Source: an uncultured Prevotellaceae bacterium (GTDB lineage: Bacteria; Bacteroidota; Bacteroidia; Bacteroidales; Bacteroidaceae). Taken from it: DNA of 64,000 bases. This document shows positions 19,918 through 28,075 of this stretch, one piece after another. Position 1 is the stretch's first letter. Every line of letters begins with the position of its first letter. The stretch lies in contig CACWNV010000003.1 of the NCBI GenBank assembly GCA_902762325.1, positions 62,001 through 126,000 of the forward strand. Direction: 5' to 3'. The notes under the pieces were generated by a model, which was not told the DNA's origin, made no database searches, and saw only the letters and a program-made list of their open reading frames with translations. Both the position numbers and the translations under genes were made by a program.

Positions 19918-19925
19918 CAAAAGTA
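19918..19925 (-). promoter_or_regulatory. -7 box for the GH98-led operon
   Basis: TACTTTTG on the minus strand, 22 bp before the GH98 start codon, matches TAnnTTTG. No clear TTTG -33 box stands at the expected distance, which fits a promoter that needs an activator; that reading is inference. Confidence 0.6.
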
Positions 19926-20107
19926 CTAAAAATATATAATATAAAAATAATGTTATGTATCATGCTCTTTTGTTTGTGTAACATTCCAGACGTTGTGGTT
20001 TTGTGAGAAATGTGATTTGAACATTTCACAAAGTTTATGTAATGATATTGAAAACGCCATCTGAAAGTGCGATTAGACTTTTCGAATGAAAAAACAAACT
20101 GACAACA

Positions 20108-20138
20108 TTGGAGTTTTCTCGATAAAACATTATCTTTG
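20108..20138 (+). promoter_or_regulatory. Promoter of the CotH-family gene
   Basis: TATCTTTG (20131-20138) with TTG (20108-20110) 20 bp upstream matches the Bacteroidetes -33/-7 layout. The ATG follows 24 bp after the -7 box. Confidence 0.75.
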
Positions 20139-20161
20139 CAGCATAGTTAAAGGTCGTTTGG

Positions 20162-21637
20162 ATGAAAAATAAATTATTACTGCTATTAGTAGTGGCTTAT
20201 GCCATGCTTTTCACCATGAGCGCATACGCTCAGAAAAGTTTGCCTACCATCAGTATCACCACTTCCACGCCGTTGAATCCAAGGCAGAAAGTGGCTGCTC
20301 ACATGAAGACTATAGGTTATGACGGTCCTATCGGCATTAAGTTGCGCGGAAACAGTTCTCTGAGTTTCAACCAAAAGAAATACACGATAGAGACACGCGA
20401 TGCTGATGGCAAGGAGTTGGATGTGAGTTTACTGGGCTTGCCGGCACATAGCGACTGGGTATTGCTGGCACCTTACAATGATGTATCCATGTTGCGCGAC
20501 CCGCTTGCCTTCCAGTTGTGGCGTGATATGGGACACTGGGGACCACGAACGCTGATGTGCGAGTTGGAGTTGGATGGAGAGTATCGTGGCATTTACATCC
20601 TCACTGAAGCCATTAAACGAGGCAAAGATAGAGTAGACATCAGTAAGTTGAAAAAGAGCGACATCAGCGGACGTGAATTGACAGGCGGTTATTTGTTACG
20701 CATAGATACATTCGACGAGGACGATGCTACATTCACTTCGAAAGTGCCTGGCATTGGCGAGGGCAATATGTCGAGTGAGGTGATATGGTCGTGCATCTAT
20801 CCGAAGAAGAAAAAGTTGCAACCCGAACAACTGACCTATATCCAGAACTATATAGATACGGTGGAGCAGGTGATACAATCAGAATACTTTGCCGACCCGG
20901 CGAAAGGTTATGCTCAATATATCGACGTGCCTTCGTTCGTGGATTATTTCATTCATACGGAATTGAGCCTCAATGCAGATGGTTACAAGCGAAGTGCCTA
21001 TTTCTACAAAGAGAAACAGAAAGAAGACGGAACGGGCGGTAAGCTCTTCGCAGGTCCTGTGTGGGATTATAACCTTGCCTATGGCAATGCCAACTTCGCT
21101 AACGCCAACAATCTGGAGGCTTGGTGTTTCGAGGGGGCAAGCAACAATCCAACTCCAGCGATGTGGCAACGACTTCTACAAGATCCTGTATTCCGCAAAG
21201 CGGTAAAGGTGCGCTATTTGAAGTTGAGGAAGAATGTGTTGAGCACTAAATCTATAAATGCCTATATCGATAGTCAAGTTAAACTTTTAGTTGAAGCAAA
21301 AGACCGTCACTTCCAGAAATATCCAGAGTTACTGGTGAGCGAAGAGCGTAAGCAACAGTTGGCTGAACAACAAAAGCAGATGGGTGGATTCCCGTTTGGG
21401 GGAGGTTTCCCATTTGATATGGTGGGTATGTTTGCCGCTTACCGTGTCAGTAGTTATCAAGAGGAAATCACTATCCTCAAGAAGTGGATTGCTGACCGTC
21501 TTGCATTCTTGGATAAAAATATAGCTCGTTTCGATAGCGACTGGTTGCCTCGCATCCAACCGCTGGTTGAGAAGAAATTGCAATTCCCCCTCGGTGGTTT
21601 TCCTGGTGGTTTTCCTGGTGGCTTTCAACACAAATAG
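20162..21637 (+). CDS. Secreted CotH-family (spore coat H-like) kinase-fold protein
   Basis: 491 residues with a signal peptide (ending SAYAQ, ~24). CotH motifs: GIKLRGNSSLSFNQKKYTIE (~60-80), DWVLLAPYNDVSMLRDPLAF (~98), GEYRGIYILTEAIKRGKDRVD (~140-160), LNADGYKRSAYFYKE (~275) and AGPVWDYNLAYGNAN (~298). Some CotH proteins are protein kinases; in Bacteroidetes many are secreted and found beside glycan genes, role unclear. The C-terminal part holds Gly-Phe-rich runs, GGFPFGGGFPF (~415) and GGFPGGFPGGF at the very end, which are not part of the usual domain. It diverges from the GH98 operon and precedes the GH43 gene. Confidence 0.85.
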   Translation: MKNKLLLLLVVAYAMLFTMSAYAQKSLPTISITTSTPLNPRQKVAAHMKTIGYDGPIGIKLRGNSSLSFNQKKYTIETRDADGKELDVSLLGLPAHSDWVLLAPYNDVSMLRDPLAFQLWRDMGHWGPRTLMCELELDGEYRGIYILTEAIKRGKDRVDISKLKKSDISGRELTGGYLLRIDTFDEDDATFTSKVPGIGEGNMSSEVIWSCIYPKKKKLQPEQLTYIQNYIDTVEQVIQSEYFADPAKGYAQYIDVPSFVDYFIHTELSLNADGYKRSAYFYKEKQKEDGTGGKLFAGPVWDYNLAYGNANFANANNLEAWCFEGASNNPTPAMWQRLLQDPVFRKAVKVRYLKLRKNVLSTKSINAYIDSQVKLLVEAKDRHFQKYPELLVSEERKQQLAEQQKQMGGFPFGGGFPFDMVGMFAAYRVSSYQEEITILKKWIADRLAFLDKNIARFDSDWLPRIQPLVEKKLQFPLGGFPGGFPGGFQHK

Positions 21638-21766
21638 TGCAATGTCTGCCCGTCTTGCGTTACTTTTTGTGTATCACTCTTTTTAGATATTGTAACATGC
21701 GCGCGTATGTGTGTATGAAATAAAGTTGACAAAACATTTCATAAAGTATGATGGCGTTTTTTTTTC

Positions 21767-21774
21767 TATCTTTG
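21767..21774 (+). promoter_or_regulatory. -7 box of the GH43 gene
   Basis: TATCTTTG, 26 bp before the ATG at 21801. It lies inside the longest open frame (which opens at 21711), so the upstream ATG cannot be the start of this transcript. The -33 region is weak. Confidence 0.65.
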
Positions 21775-21800
21775 CCAATAGAATCAAAATGCCAGGTTTT

Positions 21801-23840
21801 ATGAAAAGATTATTCACACAGTTGTTGATGCTCATTGCATTTAGTTCGGTAAATGCACAGAATCCCTATCTGCCTTTATGGGAACATCTTCCAGATGGTG
21901 AGCCGCGTGTTTTTGAAGATCCCGACAACCCCGGGAAGTATCGTGCTTATATTATCGGGTCGCACGACATCACCTATTCTGCCTATTGCGGAAATGATGT
22001 GAGGATGTGGTCGGCACCAGTAGAAGACTTGAGTCAATGGCGCGATGAAGGTCCTATCTTCACGCATTACGTTGATGGCAGATGGGATACGATGTTTGCC
22101 CCTGACCTTGTTGAAGTGAAAGACAAAGCGACGGGGAAGAAAACGTATTATCTTTATCCCCATTCTCGCGGATGGGGGAGAATTGCAATGGTATGCAAAG
22201 GCGACAGACCTAACGGACCGTTTACACCTGTAAACCTTACCGAAGACGGGCGACGTTGCCTGCCCGGTTCTCTTATTGATTTCGACCCCTCTGTCTTCAT
22301 TGAGAACATCACCGATAAGAAAGACCCCGATTTCGATAAAGGCTTCCGTGCATACGTGTTCTATGGCTTCCAGCACTCCACGGCTTGTGAGCTCGACCAG
22401 AACACGATGTATTCGAAGCGTGAAGGAACTGAACTTATCGATCCGTTCATTCCTGCCAGTAGTCGTGACGGAAAGTTGCTTGACAAGGAAGGAAGCGAGT
22501 ATAAGGCTCTTTATAAAGGACAGAATCCGCTTGACTTCAATTTCTTCGAGGCTTCGTCAATTCGTCAGGTTGGCAATAAGTATGTGATGGTGTTCTCCGG
22601 ATATAGTGGTCAGGAGTATGGTCTTGGTGCTACCAATTCAGCCTTACGCTATGCCTTTGGCGACTCTCCTTTAGGTCCCTGGCGTTCTGGAGGTGTGCTG
22701 GTTGACTCGCGTGGTGTCGTCCTCAACGAGGATGGCTCTAAGCTGATCACCACCAATGCCGCACATAATACCCATGGCTCTATTCAGGAAATCAACGGGC
22801 AGTGGTATGTGTTCTATCATCGTCCTCCCCGTGGATTCGGTAATGCCCGTCAGGCAATGGTGGCTCCCGTGAAGATTACTTGGGATAAGAAGCCTGTTGC
22901 TAAGGGCGGCATGGTGAAGATTACCGGCTATGACCCTTATGTTAAGGGCAACGAATGGACGGCGAAGGCAAGCAACGGCGATGCTTATACGGGTGCAGAG
23001 GTCACCAGTGAAGGCTTCCAGATCTTCGGTCTTCCTCCTTATCACTACTATTCCGCCGGTCTTGCCTGCTTCATGTACGGTCCTAACGCCAACAACTGGA
23101 TGCAGGACAACCATGATGTGTGGAACAACTCCATGGACTTGGCAGGCATTCAGAATGGGGGTATCGTCGGCTTTAAGTACTTTGGCTTTGGCGGTTTGGC
23201 GCAGGATACAAAGGGCGTAAAGGCATTTGAAGGAACCAAGAAGGGTGACAACACCAATATATATGTGAATCTGACACATGGCAAGCATGGTGCCTTCAAG
23301 ATTCACATCCTCCTTGACGACCCCTGGAAGGGTAAGGAAATCGGTGTTATCTCCGTTCCTGAGAACGACCAACGTGCATCTGCCGTATTCGGTACCAGCG
23401 TTCCCGACGTTGAGGGACTCACAGGCAAGCATGCCATTTATCTGGTCGCTGAGGGACCGGATGTTGAACAGCCACAACCGAATCGTGGACGGTTTAATGG
23501 AATGCAGCAGAACCAGCGTCCACAAGGTTTGTTCGACCTGCATGGAATTGGTTTCAAGAAGGATTCTGAGGCTGTCACTCTACCAGTCGTACCACAGGCA
23601 ACTATCACGGTAGATGGCCAGCAGTTGATTATTCCGGATACTCCTATCCGTTGCTCTAACCTTAACGGCTATACTGACGCCATCCGCTATCAGGTATATG
23701 GACCGTTGAAGCCCACATCGATAATTAAAGGTTCTGCATCCGATCCTTCTGTAGAAGTCAAAGTCAGTCCTATTGTCGAAGGACGTGCAACCGTAACGAT
23801 GACGTACAAAGGTTTGAAAAAGATTTATTTGATAAATTAA
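21801..23840 (+). CDS. Secreted GH43-like five-bladed beta-propeller glycosidase
   Basis: About 679 residues from the ATG at 21801, which gives a clean signal peptide (MKRLFTQLLMLIAFSSVNAQ) and lies just downstream of a -7 box; 21789 is an alternative. Propeller acidic motifs: GEPRVFEDPD (~30), MFAPDLVEV (~100) and NFFEASSIRQVGNKYVMVFSGY (~250). GH43 members remove arabinose or xylose, less often galactose. After ~395 a CBM6-like beta-sandwich follows (GGIVGFKYFGFGGLA), interrupted by a Gln/Asn/Arg-rich insert (QPQPNRGRFNGMQQNQRPQG, ~560), and a C-terminal domain. Together with GH98 it suggests an arabinoxylan-type or other branched substrate; not proven. A terminator follows. Confidence 0.85.
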   Translation: MKRLFTQLLMLIAFSSVNAQNPYLPLWEHLPDGEPRVFEDPDNPGKYRAYIIGSHDITYSAYCGNDVRMWSAPVEDLSQWRDEGPIFTHYVDGRWDTMFAPDLVEVKDKATGKKTYYLYPHSRGWGRIAMVCKGDRPNGPFTPVNLTEDGRRCLPGSLIDFDPSVFIENITDKKDPDFDKGFRAYVFYGFQHSTACELDQNTMYSKREGTELIDPFIPASSRDGKLLDKEGSEYKALYKGQNPLDFNFFEASSIRQVGNKYVMVFSGYSGQEYGLGATNSALRYAFGDSPLGPWRSGGVLVDSRGVVLNEDGSKLITTNAAHNTHGSIQEINGQWYVFYHRPPRGFGNARQAMVAPVKITWDKKPVAKGGMVKITGYDPYVKGNEWTAKASNGDAYTGAEVTSEGFQIFGLPPYHYYSAGLACFMYGPNANNWMQDNHDVWNNSMDLAGIQNGGIVGFKYFGFGGLAQDTKGVKAFEGTKKGDNTNIYVNLTHGKHGAFKIHILLDDPWKGKEIGVISVPENDQRASAVFGTSVPDVEGLTGKHAIYLVAEGPDVEQPQPNRGRFNGMQQNQRPQGLFDLHGIGFKKDSEAVTLPVVPQATITVDGQQLIIPDTPIRCSNLNGYTDAIRYQVYGPLKPTSIIKGSASDPSVEVKVSPIVEGRATVTMTYKGLKKIYLIN

Positions 23841-23886
23841 ATCACAGGTTTGTTAATAATACATTTTATATAATCTGATTTATCCG

Positions 23887-23920
23887 AAAGGTTGTGGCAA
23901 TTGTTATTGTTGCAGCCTTT
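23887..23920 (+). terminator. Terminator after GH43 gene
   Basis: A 14-bp stem (AAAGGTTGTGGCAA pairing with 23907-23920, several G-T pairs) with a 6-nt loop and a T-rich tail. Confidence 0.85.
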
Positions 23921-23995
23921 TTTGTTTTCAGACAGTATATTTTGAGAAGCATTCAACTTCTGCCAGGGTTAAGAAGAAGGTACGCAAAAGCACTT

Positions 23996-24220
23996 TGTGA
24001 CATGTGACATGTGACATGTCACATTAGTAGGTTCACATTTTCTATATTGAAAATTGCATTATAAATCGTAATTAATTTGGTGCAATAAATTATAGTTTAT
24101 AATCTATTATATTTTATATTAATATATAATATATTATATATTAATATAACATTATATATATGCTATCCTCGTTGAGTATTGAAAGGTACTAATGTGACAT
24201 GTCACATGTCACATGTCACA
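23996..24220. repeat. Inverted-repeat module 1 (TGTGACA repeats around an AT palindrome)
   Basis: A perfect 34-bp inverted repeat, 23996-24029 and 24187-24220, each arm made of TGTGACA/TGTCACA heptads. The 157 bp between arms is very AT-rich and contains a perfect 36-bp palindrome at 24114-24149 made of TAATAT-type steps. No ORF is present. Confidence 0.9.
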
Positions 24221-24236
24221 CTTTTGAGTTGTCGAA

Positions 24237-24468
24237 TTGTCACGCGTCATTTTGTCACACGTCACTTTAAGGTTGTTTCAAAGATTCCATGATGGTAAAG
24301 TCCTTATAAAATGTAAGTAAAACTAATTAAATATTAAGTATTTAATACTATTATATTTTTACTATAATATATAATTATTTATATATTATAGTAATATATT
24401 TGGTGTGCAAGTTTTCCTGATAGTGTGGAGGTGTCTTAATGTGACGCGTGACGGAGTGACGAAGTGAC
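24237..24468. repeat. Inverted-repeat module 2 (GTCAC/GTGAC repeats around an AT palindrome)
   Basis: The left arm, 24237-24265, carries GTCAC repeats; the right arm, 24441-24468, carries GTGAC four times with 2-3 bp spacers. The arms are imperfect inverted copies. Between them a 16-bp-stem AT hairpin lies at 24359-24394. Same architecture as module 1, directly adjacent. Confidence 0.8.
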
Positions 24469-24502
24469 ATTCCGCACTGAACCTTAATATTCTTTGGAGG
24501 GC

Positions 24503-24519
24503 GCAAACATATCGTTTAG
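24503..24519. repeat. Single copy of the 17-bp CTAAAC-type palindrome
   Basis: GCAAACATATCGTTTAG differs in one base from the unit of the 22-bp-period arrays at 43960 and 59428. Here it stands alone. Confidence 0.55.
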
Positions 24520-24580
24520 GTTTTTTAAGACGAAAAGGGCGGTTTGTTAACAGATTTTTACGGGTTATGAAGGGCTGATT

Positions 24581-24612
24581 TTTGGTGTCTGGGATTTTAT
24601 GTCGTAACTTTG
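24581..24612 (+). promoter_or_regulatory. Orphan promoter reading into the repeat region
   Basis: TTTG (24581-24584), a 20-bp spacer and TAACTTTG (24605-24612) match the -33/-7 consensus. No credible ORF follows until the smalltalk ORF at 25331, ~720 nt away. It may be the remnant promoter of a lost gene or drive a non-coding transcript. Confidence 0.5.
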
Positions 24613-24699
24613 TCGTTGAAATCAGGAGAGACGGAGCTGAGGGCAGTGCGCAGGCTGGAGGCAACAAATCGACCGGTTGAAAGCGAATCTTTGAAATTA

Positions 24700-25185
24700 A
24701 AAATGAAAAATAAAAATTAAAAATGAAGAATCATTCTTGAAGTGGGAAGTGTTTTTGAAGGCGGAAGGAGGAAGTAGGACGGTGGAAGTGGTCGCCTTCG
24801 GCGAGTAAAGAAGTTATGAAGGAGGAAGTACTTCCAACATCTCACATGGGAACTGCGCGAAGCGCACCACTTCATCCATCAACCGTCCTACTTCAAACAT
24901 CAAAATCCTTCCTCCTTCACACGTCTAAACAGCATAATCCCAGAGGAGGATTAAGATTACAGGCAGGTGGTGGAGCGTAGCGGAACCCCTGCAAGTTAAT
25001 TTCGCCCAATGTGAAAAGCCCGAAGGGCTGATGAGACCACAGGCAGGCGGTGGAGCGTAGCGAAACCCCTGTATGTTAGGAATGAGTGAGTAGGAAGAAC
25101 CCCAAAGGGGGTGACAGAGATTCTGTCGTTCCTTCGGAACTTATGCATCTGCGAACTCTATGCAGGGGTTCCGTTTCACTTCACC
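24700..25185. repeat. Non-coding stretch of hairpins and degenerate direct/inverted repeats
   Basis: The stretch starts with AAATTAAAAATGAAAAAT-type runs. GAAGTAGGACGGT (~24773) and its complement (~24881) form an inverted pair. AGGCAGGTGGTGGAGCGTAG (~24960) is repeated near 25042, and an inverted, diverged copy lies at ~25160-25192. Short perfect hairpins are frequent (CGCCTTCGGCG, GCCCGAAGGGC, CCCCAAAGGGG, GACAGAGATTCTGTC). The TCGCCTTCGGCGAGT block (~24790) recurs as TCGCCTACGGCGAGT at ~25459. Small ORFs here are composed of repeats and are not credible genes. Confidence 0.75.
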
Positions 25186-25290
25186 CCTGCCTGTATTCTG
25201 GTGCACTTTCAGCGCACTCACCCTGCCTGTGTTCCGGTGCACTTTCAGTGCACTCACCCTGCCTGTGTTCCGGTGCACTTTCAGTGCACT
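25186..25290 (+). repeat. Three tandem 36-bp units, each with a hairpin
   Basis: Units begin at 25186, 25222 and 25258 (CCTGCCTGT...). Each holds GTGCACTTTCAGTGCAC, a 7-bp stem with a 3-nt loop; the first unit has small changes (AGCGCAC). There are no spacers, so it is not a CRISPR. Confidence 0.9.
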
Positions 25291-25330
25291 ATATGTCAAA
25301 TCCTATTATTATCTTTAAATTTAAACAGCT

Positions 25331-25426
25331 ATGAAGAAAGAAACCTGGAAACTGATCTTGCAAATCATCCTCTCTATCATCACGGCAATCGCCACCACGT
25401 TAGGGGTCACGGCGTGCTATATCTGA
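25331..25426 (+). CDS. Smalltalk-type mini-protein (31 aa)
   Basis: Encodes MKKETWKLILQIILSIIT followed by AIATTLGVTACYI. This fits the short Bacteroidales 'smalltalk protein' family: charged MKKETWK start, one hydrophobic helix, then TTLGVT(A/S)C near the end. Function unknown; a membrane-inserted peptide is likely. In other Bacteroidales genomes I recall such genes beside an HU-like protein and an N-acetylmuramoyl-alanine amidase; neither is here, so this copy looks orphaned. It stands 40 bp after the 36-bp tandem repeats. Confidence 0.8.
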   Translation: MKKETWKLILQIILSIITAIATTLGVTACYI

Positions 25427-25549
25427 TGGAGGAAGTAGGAAGGAGGAATTAGGAAGTAGTCGCCTACGGCGAGTGAGGAAGGATGATAGAGAAAGGATGA
25501 TGGAGGACTTAGGAGTTGAATGGATAAGTATTAGCTACATTAAATGAAT

Positions 25550-25589
25550 CGGTCATTAGAGAACTAAAAGAGAGTGTCTCTAACGACCG
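25550..25589 (-). terminator. Hairpin after prfC
   Basis: A 13-bp stem with one mismatch (CGGTCATTAGAGA / TCTCTAACGACCG). It sits 10 bp beyond the prfC stop; the T-tract on the minus strand is weak. Confidence 0.6.
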
Positions 25590-25598
25590 GATAAAGTC

Positions 25599-27185
25599 TT
25601 AAAATTCGCTGGTGAAATGGAATCTGATTTTCTCGAAATCCTGCTGTGCCATGCTTAGCACATACCCGGAGTCGGCGAGGAAGACGTCTCTTCCTTCACG
25701 ATCCTTCGCCATATACTGGTATTTGCGTTTCATGAACGCTTCCAGTTCCTTCGGGTCGTCGGAGTCAATCCAACAAGCCTTATAGAGGTGAACAGGTTCC
25801 CATCTGCATTTCGCATTGTATTCATTTTCCAGGCGGTACTGGATGACCTCAAACTGGAGCTGTCCGACGGTACCAATGATCTTTCTGCCGTTGAACTGGT
25901 TGATGAACAACTGCGCTACACCTTCGTCCATCAGCTGATTGATGCCCTTTTCCAACTGCTTTGATTTCATGGGGTCGTCATTCTCAATGTACTTGAACAT
26001 CTCGGGAGAGAAAGAAGGCAGTCCCCTGAAATGCAGCTGTTCTCCATCGGTCAGGGTGTCGCCAATCTTGAAGATTCCGTTATCGGGCAGTCCGACGATG
26101 TCTCCCGGCCATGCTTCTTCAATCGTACTCTTGCGTTGAGCCATGAACTGAGTGGGAGAAGAGAAGCGAACGGTCTTTCCTAACCTCACATGCAGATAGG
26201 GCTGATTGCGAATGAACTTTCCACTACATACCTTGCAGAAGGCGATACACGAACGGTGGTTGGGGTCGATGTTTGCTGTAATCTTAAATATAAACCCGGT
26301 GAATTTGGGTTCATCAGGTGTGACCATCCGCTCTTCTGCCTTTGTCGGCTTCGGTGACGGGGCAATCTCCACAAAGCAGTTCAACAACTCCTGCACTCCG
26401 AAATTGTTCAATGCGGAGCCGAAAAAGACGGGTGCCACTTCTGCGGAACGATATGAGTTGAGGTCGAAGTCGGGATAGACCCCATCAATCAGTTCAAGGT
26501 CATCACGTAGCTGTTGCGCATCTTGCTCGCCAACCTGCTTGTCCAGTTCATCGCTGTTGACATCAATCTCCACTTTCTCGGTGACACGCTGCTTGTCGGG
26601 CTTGAACAGATCCAGCTTATTCTCATAGATGTTGTAAACCCCCTTGAATTTTGCGCCTTGATTGATCGGCCATGACAGGGGACGCACACTAATCTTGAGT
26701 TCCTGTTCCAGTTCATCCAGCAAGTCGAAGGGGTCGCGTCCTTCACGGTCCATCTTGTTGATGAAAATAATGACAGGAGTATTTCTCATGCGACACACCT
26801 CCATGAGTTTACGCGTTTGCGTCTCAACACCCTTAGCACCGTCTACAACGATGATAGCCGAGTCAACAGCAGTCAGCGTGCGGTAGGTGTCTTCAGCAAA
26901 ATCCTGGTGACCGGGAGTGTCAAGGATGTTCACTTTATACTCGACACCCGATTCATCGGGGGAGTAATCGAATTCCATGACGGATGTTGAAACAGAGATA
27001 CCACGCTGTTTCTCGATGTCCATCCAGTCGGAAGTGGCAGTCTTTCGTATCTTATTGCTTTTTACAGCACCAGCCACCTGAATCTGTCCTCCGAAGAGCA
27101 GGAACTTTTCCGTAAGCGTTGTCTTTCCTGCGTCAGGGTGTGAGATGATGGCAAATGTTCTTCTTCTTTCAATTTCTTGGTTCAT
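25599..27185 (-). CDS. prfC: Peptide chain release factor 3
   Basis: A 528-residue translational GTPase that recycles RF1/RF2 from the ribosome. G-motifs: [10 protein letters not shown] (G1, ~16), RGISVSTS (G2), DTPGHQDF (G3, ~91) and NKMDREGRD (G4, ~145). The C-terminal RF3 domain ([21 protein letters not shown]) is complete and length is typical. It is last in the minus-strand lysE-DUF4924-rfbD-prfC run, 29 bp after rfbD. Confidence 0.97.
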   Translation of the reverse strand: MNQEIERRRTFAIISHPDAGKTTLTEKFLLFGGQIQVAGAVKSNKIRKTATSDWMDIEKQRGISVSTSVMEFDYSPDESGVEYKVNILDTPGHQDFAEDTYRTLTAVDSAIIVVDGAKGVETQTRKLMEVCRMRNTPVIIFINKMDREGRDPFDLLDELEQELKISVRPLSWPINQGAKFKGVYNIYENKLDLFKPDKQRVTEKVEIDVNSDELDKQVGEQDAQQLRDDLELIDGVYPDFDLNSYRSAEVAPVFFGSALNNFGVQELLNCFVEIAPSPKPTKAEERMVTPDEPKFTGFIFKITANIDPNHRSCIAFCKVCSGKFIRNQPYLHVRLGKTVRFSSPTQFMAQRKSTIEEAWPGDIVGLPDNGIFKIGDTLTDGEQLHFRGLPSFSPEMFKYIENDDPMKSKQLEKGINQLMDEGVAQLFINQFNGRKIIGTVGQLQFEVIQYRLENEYNAKCRWEPVHLYKACWIDSDDPKELEAFMKRKYQYMAKDREGRDVFLADSGYVLSMAQQDFEKIRFHFTSEF

Positions 27186-27214
27186 AATATCTGTATGTTA
27201 TCCAGAATAGGCGT

Positions 27215-28066
27215 TTATTTAAGTTGGCTGATACATTTAGCCAGAGACTCCTCCCAATAGGGAATCTCGAGGTCATAGACCTGTTTGATTTTCGTCTTGT
27301 CTAAGACAGAGTAGGGCGGTCGTTGTGCCGGGGTGGGATATTCCTCAGTATGTAGCGGCAGCACTTTACAGGTCGTTATACCAGCCAGTCGATGAATAGC
27401 CTTAGTAAAGTCATACCAGGAGATTACGCCTTCGTTGGAGAAATGATATGTTCCAGGCACGATACCTTTTTCTATGGCAGTCATGATCACGACGGCTAAG
27501 TCGTGTGCATAAGTAGGAGTGCCGATTTGGTCGAAGATGACCCCCAACTGTTCTTTCTCTTTGCCAAGGCGCATCATCGTCTTGACAAAATTATTGCCAA
27601 ATGTGCTGTATAGCCATGCCGTCCGGATAATCATCGTCTTTGCGCAGAACTTGACGGCACCCAGCTCACCGGCAAACTTTGTGCTACCATAGACGCTATT
27701 GGGGCATGGCGTGTCGTCTTCAACGTATGGCGTATGCTTTGTACCGTCGAAGACATAATCTGTAGAGACTTGTATAAACCATCCGTCGCGCTTGTTGACG
27801 GCAGCCGCCAGATAGGCAGGGGCAATCGTATTAAGAGACGTGGCGAGCTCCTTGTTGCTCTCAGCCTTGTCCACCGCCGTATAAGCCGCACAATTGATGA
27901 TACCGTCGATTTTGTTGTCTTCGACAAACGCTTCGATAGCCGATTGGTTCGTGATGTCTAACTCGTCTATGTCTGTGTTGAAAAAAACATGCTGGGAATG
28001 GTCTTTTTCCAACAGTTGAATCTCATTTCCTAATTGGCCATTACAACCCGTAACTAATATATTCAT
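27215..28066 (-). CDS. rfbD: dTDP-4-dehydrorhamnose reductase
   Basis: A 283-residue short-chain dehydrogenase that makes dTDP-L-rhamnose with NAD(P)H. It has GCNGQLGNE (nucleotide binding, ~7-15), NCAAYTAVDKAE, STDYVFDG (~103), YGSTKFAGE (catalytic Tyr-x3-Lys, ~128) and RTAWLYS. No other dTDP-rhamnose gene (rfbA, B or C) lies in the window. It starts 9 bp after DUF4924, so is probably cotranscribed. Confidence 0.95.
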   Translation of the reverse strand: MNILVTGCNGQLGNEIQLLEKDHSQHVFFNTDIDELDITNQSAIEAFVEDNKIDGIINCAAYTAVDKAESNKELATSLNTIAPAYLAAAVNKRDGWFIQVSTDYVFDGTKHTPYVEDDTPCPNSVYGSTKFAGELGAVKFCAKTMIIRTAWLYSTFGNNFVKTMMRLGKEKEQLGVIFDQIGTPTYAHDLAVVIMTAIEKGIVPGTYHFSNEGVISWYDFTKAIHRLAGITTCKVLPLHTEEYPTPAQRPPYSVLDKTKIKQVYDLEIPYWEESLAKCISQLK

Positions 28067-28075
28067 AATATACTC

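Noticed and set aside
22671-23543. A 290-residue open frame on the minus strand inside the GH43 gene
   Set aside because: It is antisense to a well-supported GH43 coding sequence, has no recognisable domain and no promoter box at its start; a shadow frame.
23996-24468. Replication origin (AT-rich with repeats)
   Set aside because: No DnaA-box-like TTATCCACA sites and no dnaA, dnaN or partition genes nearby.
24386-24667. A 93-residue minus-strand ORF
   Set aside because: It runs through inverted-repeat module 2 and the orphan promoter, with no homology-like motifs.
25186-25290. CRISPR array
   Set aside because: Units are directly adjacent with no unique spacers, and no cas genes are present.
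25086-25334. Small ORFs over the 36-bp tandem repeats (CLCSGALSVHSP-type repeats)
   Set aside because: The protein repeats are only the translation of the DNA repeat; two overlapping frames are open equally, which points to non-coding DNA.
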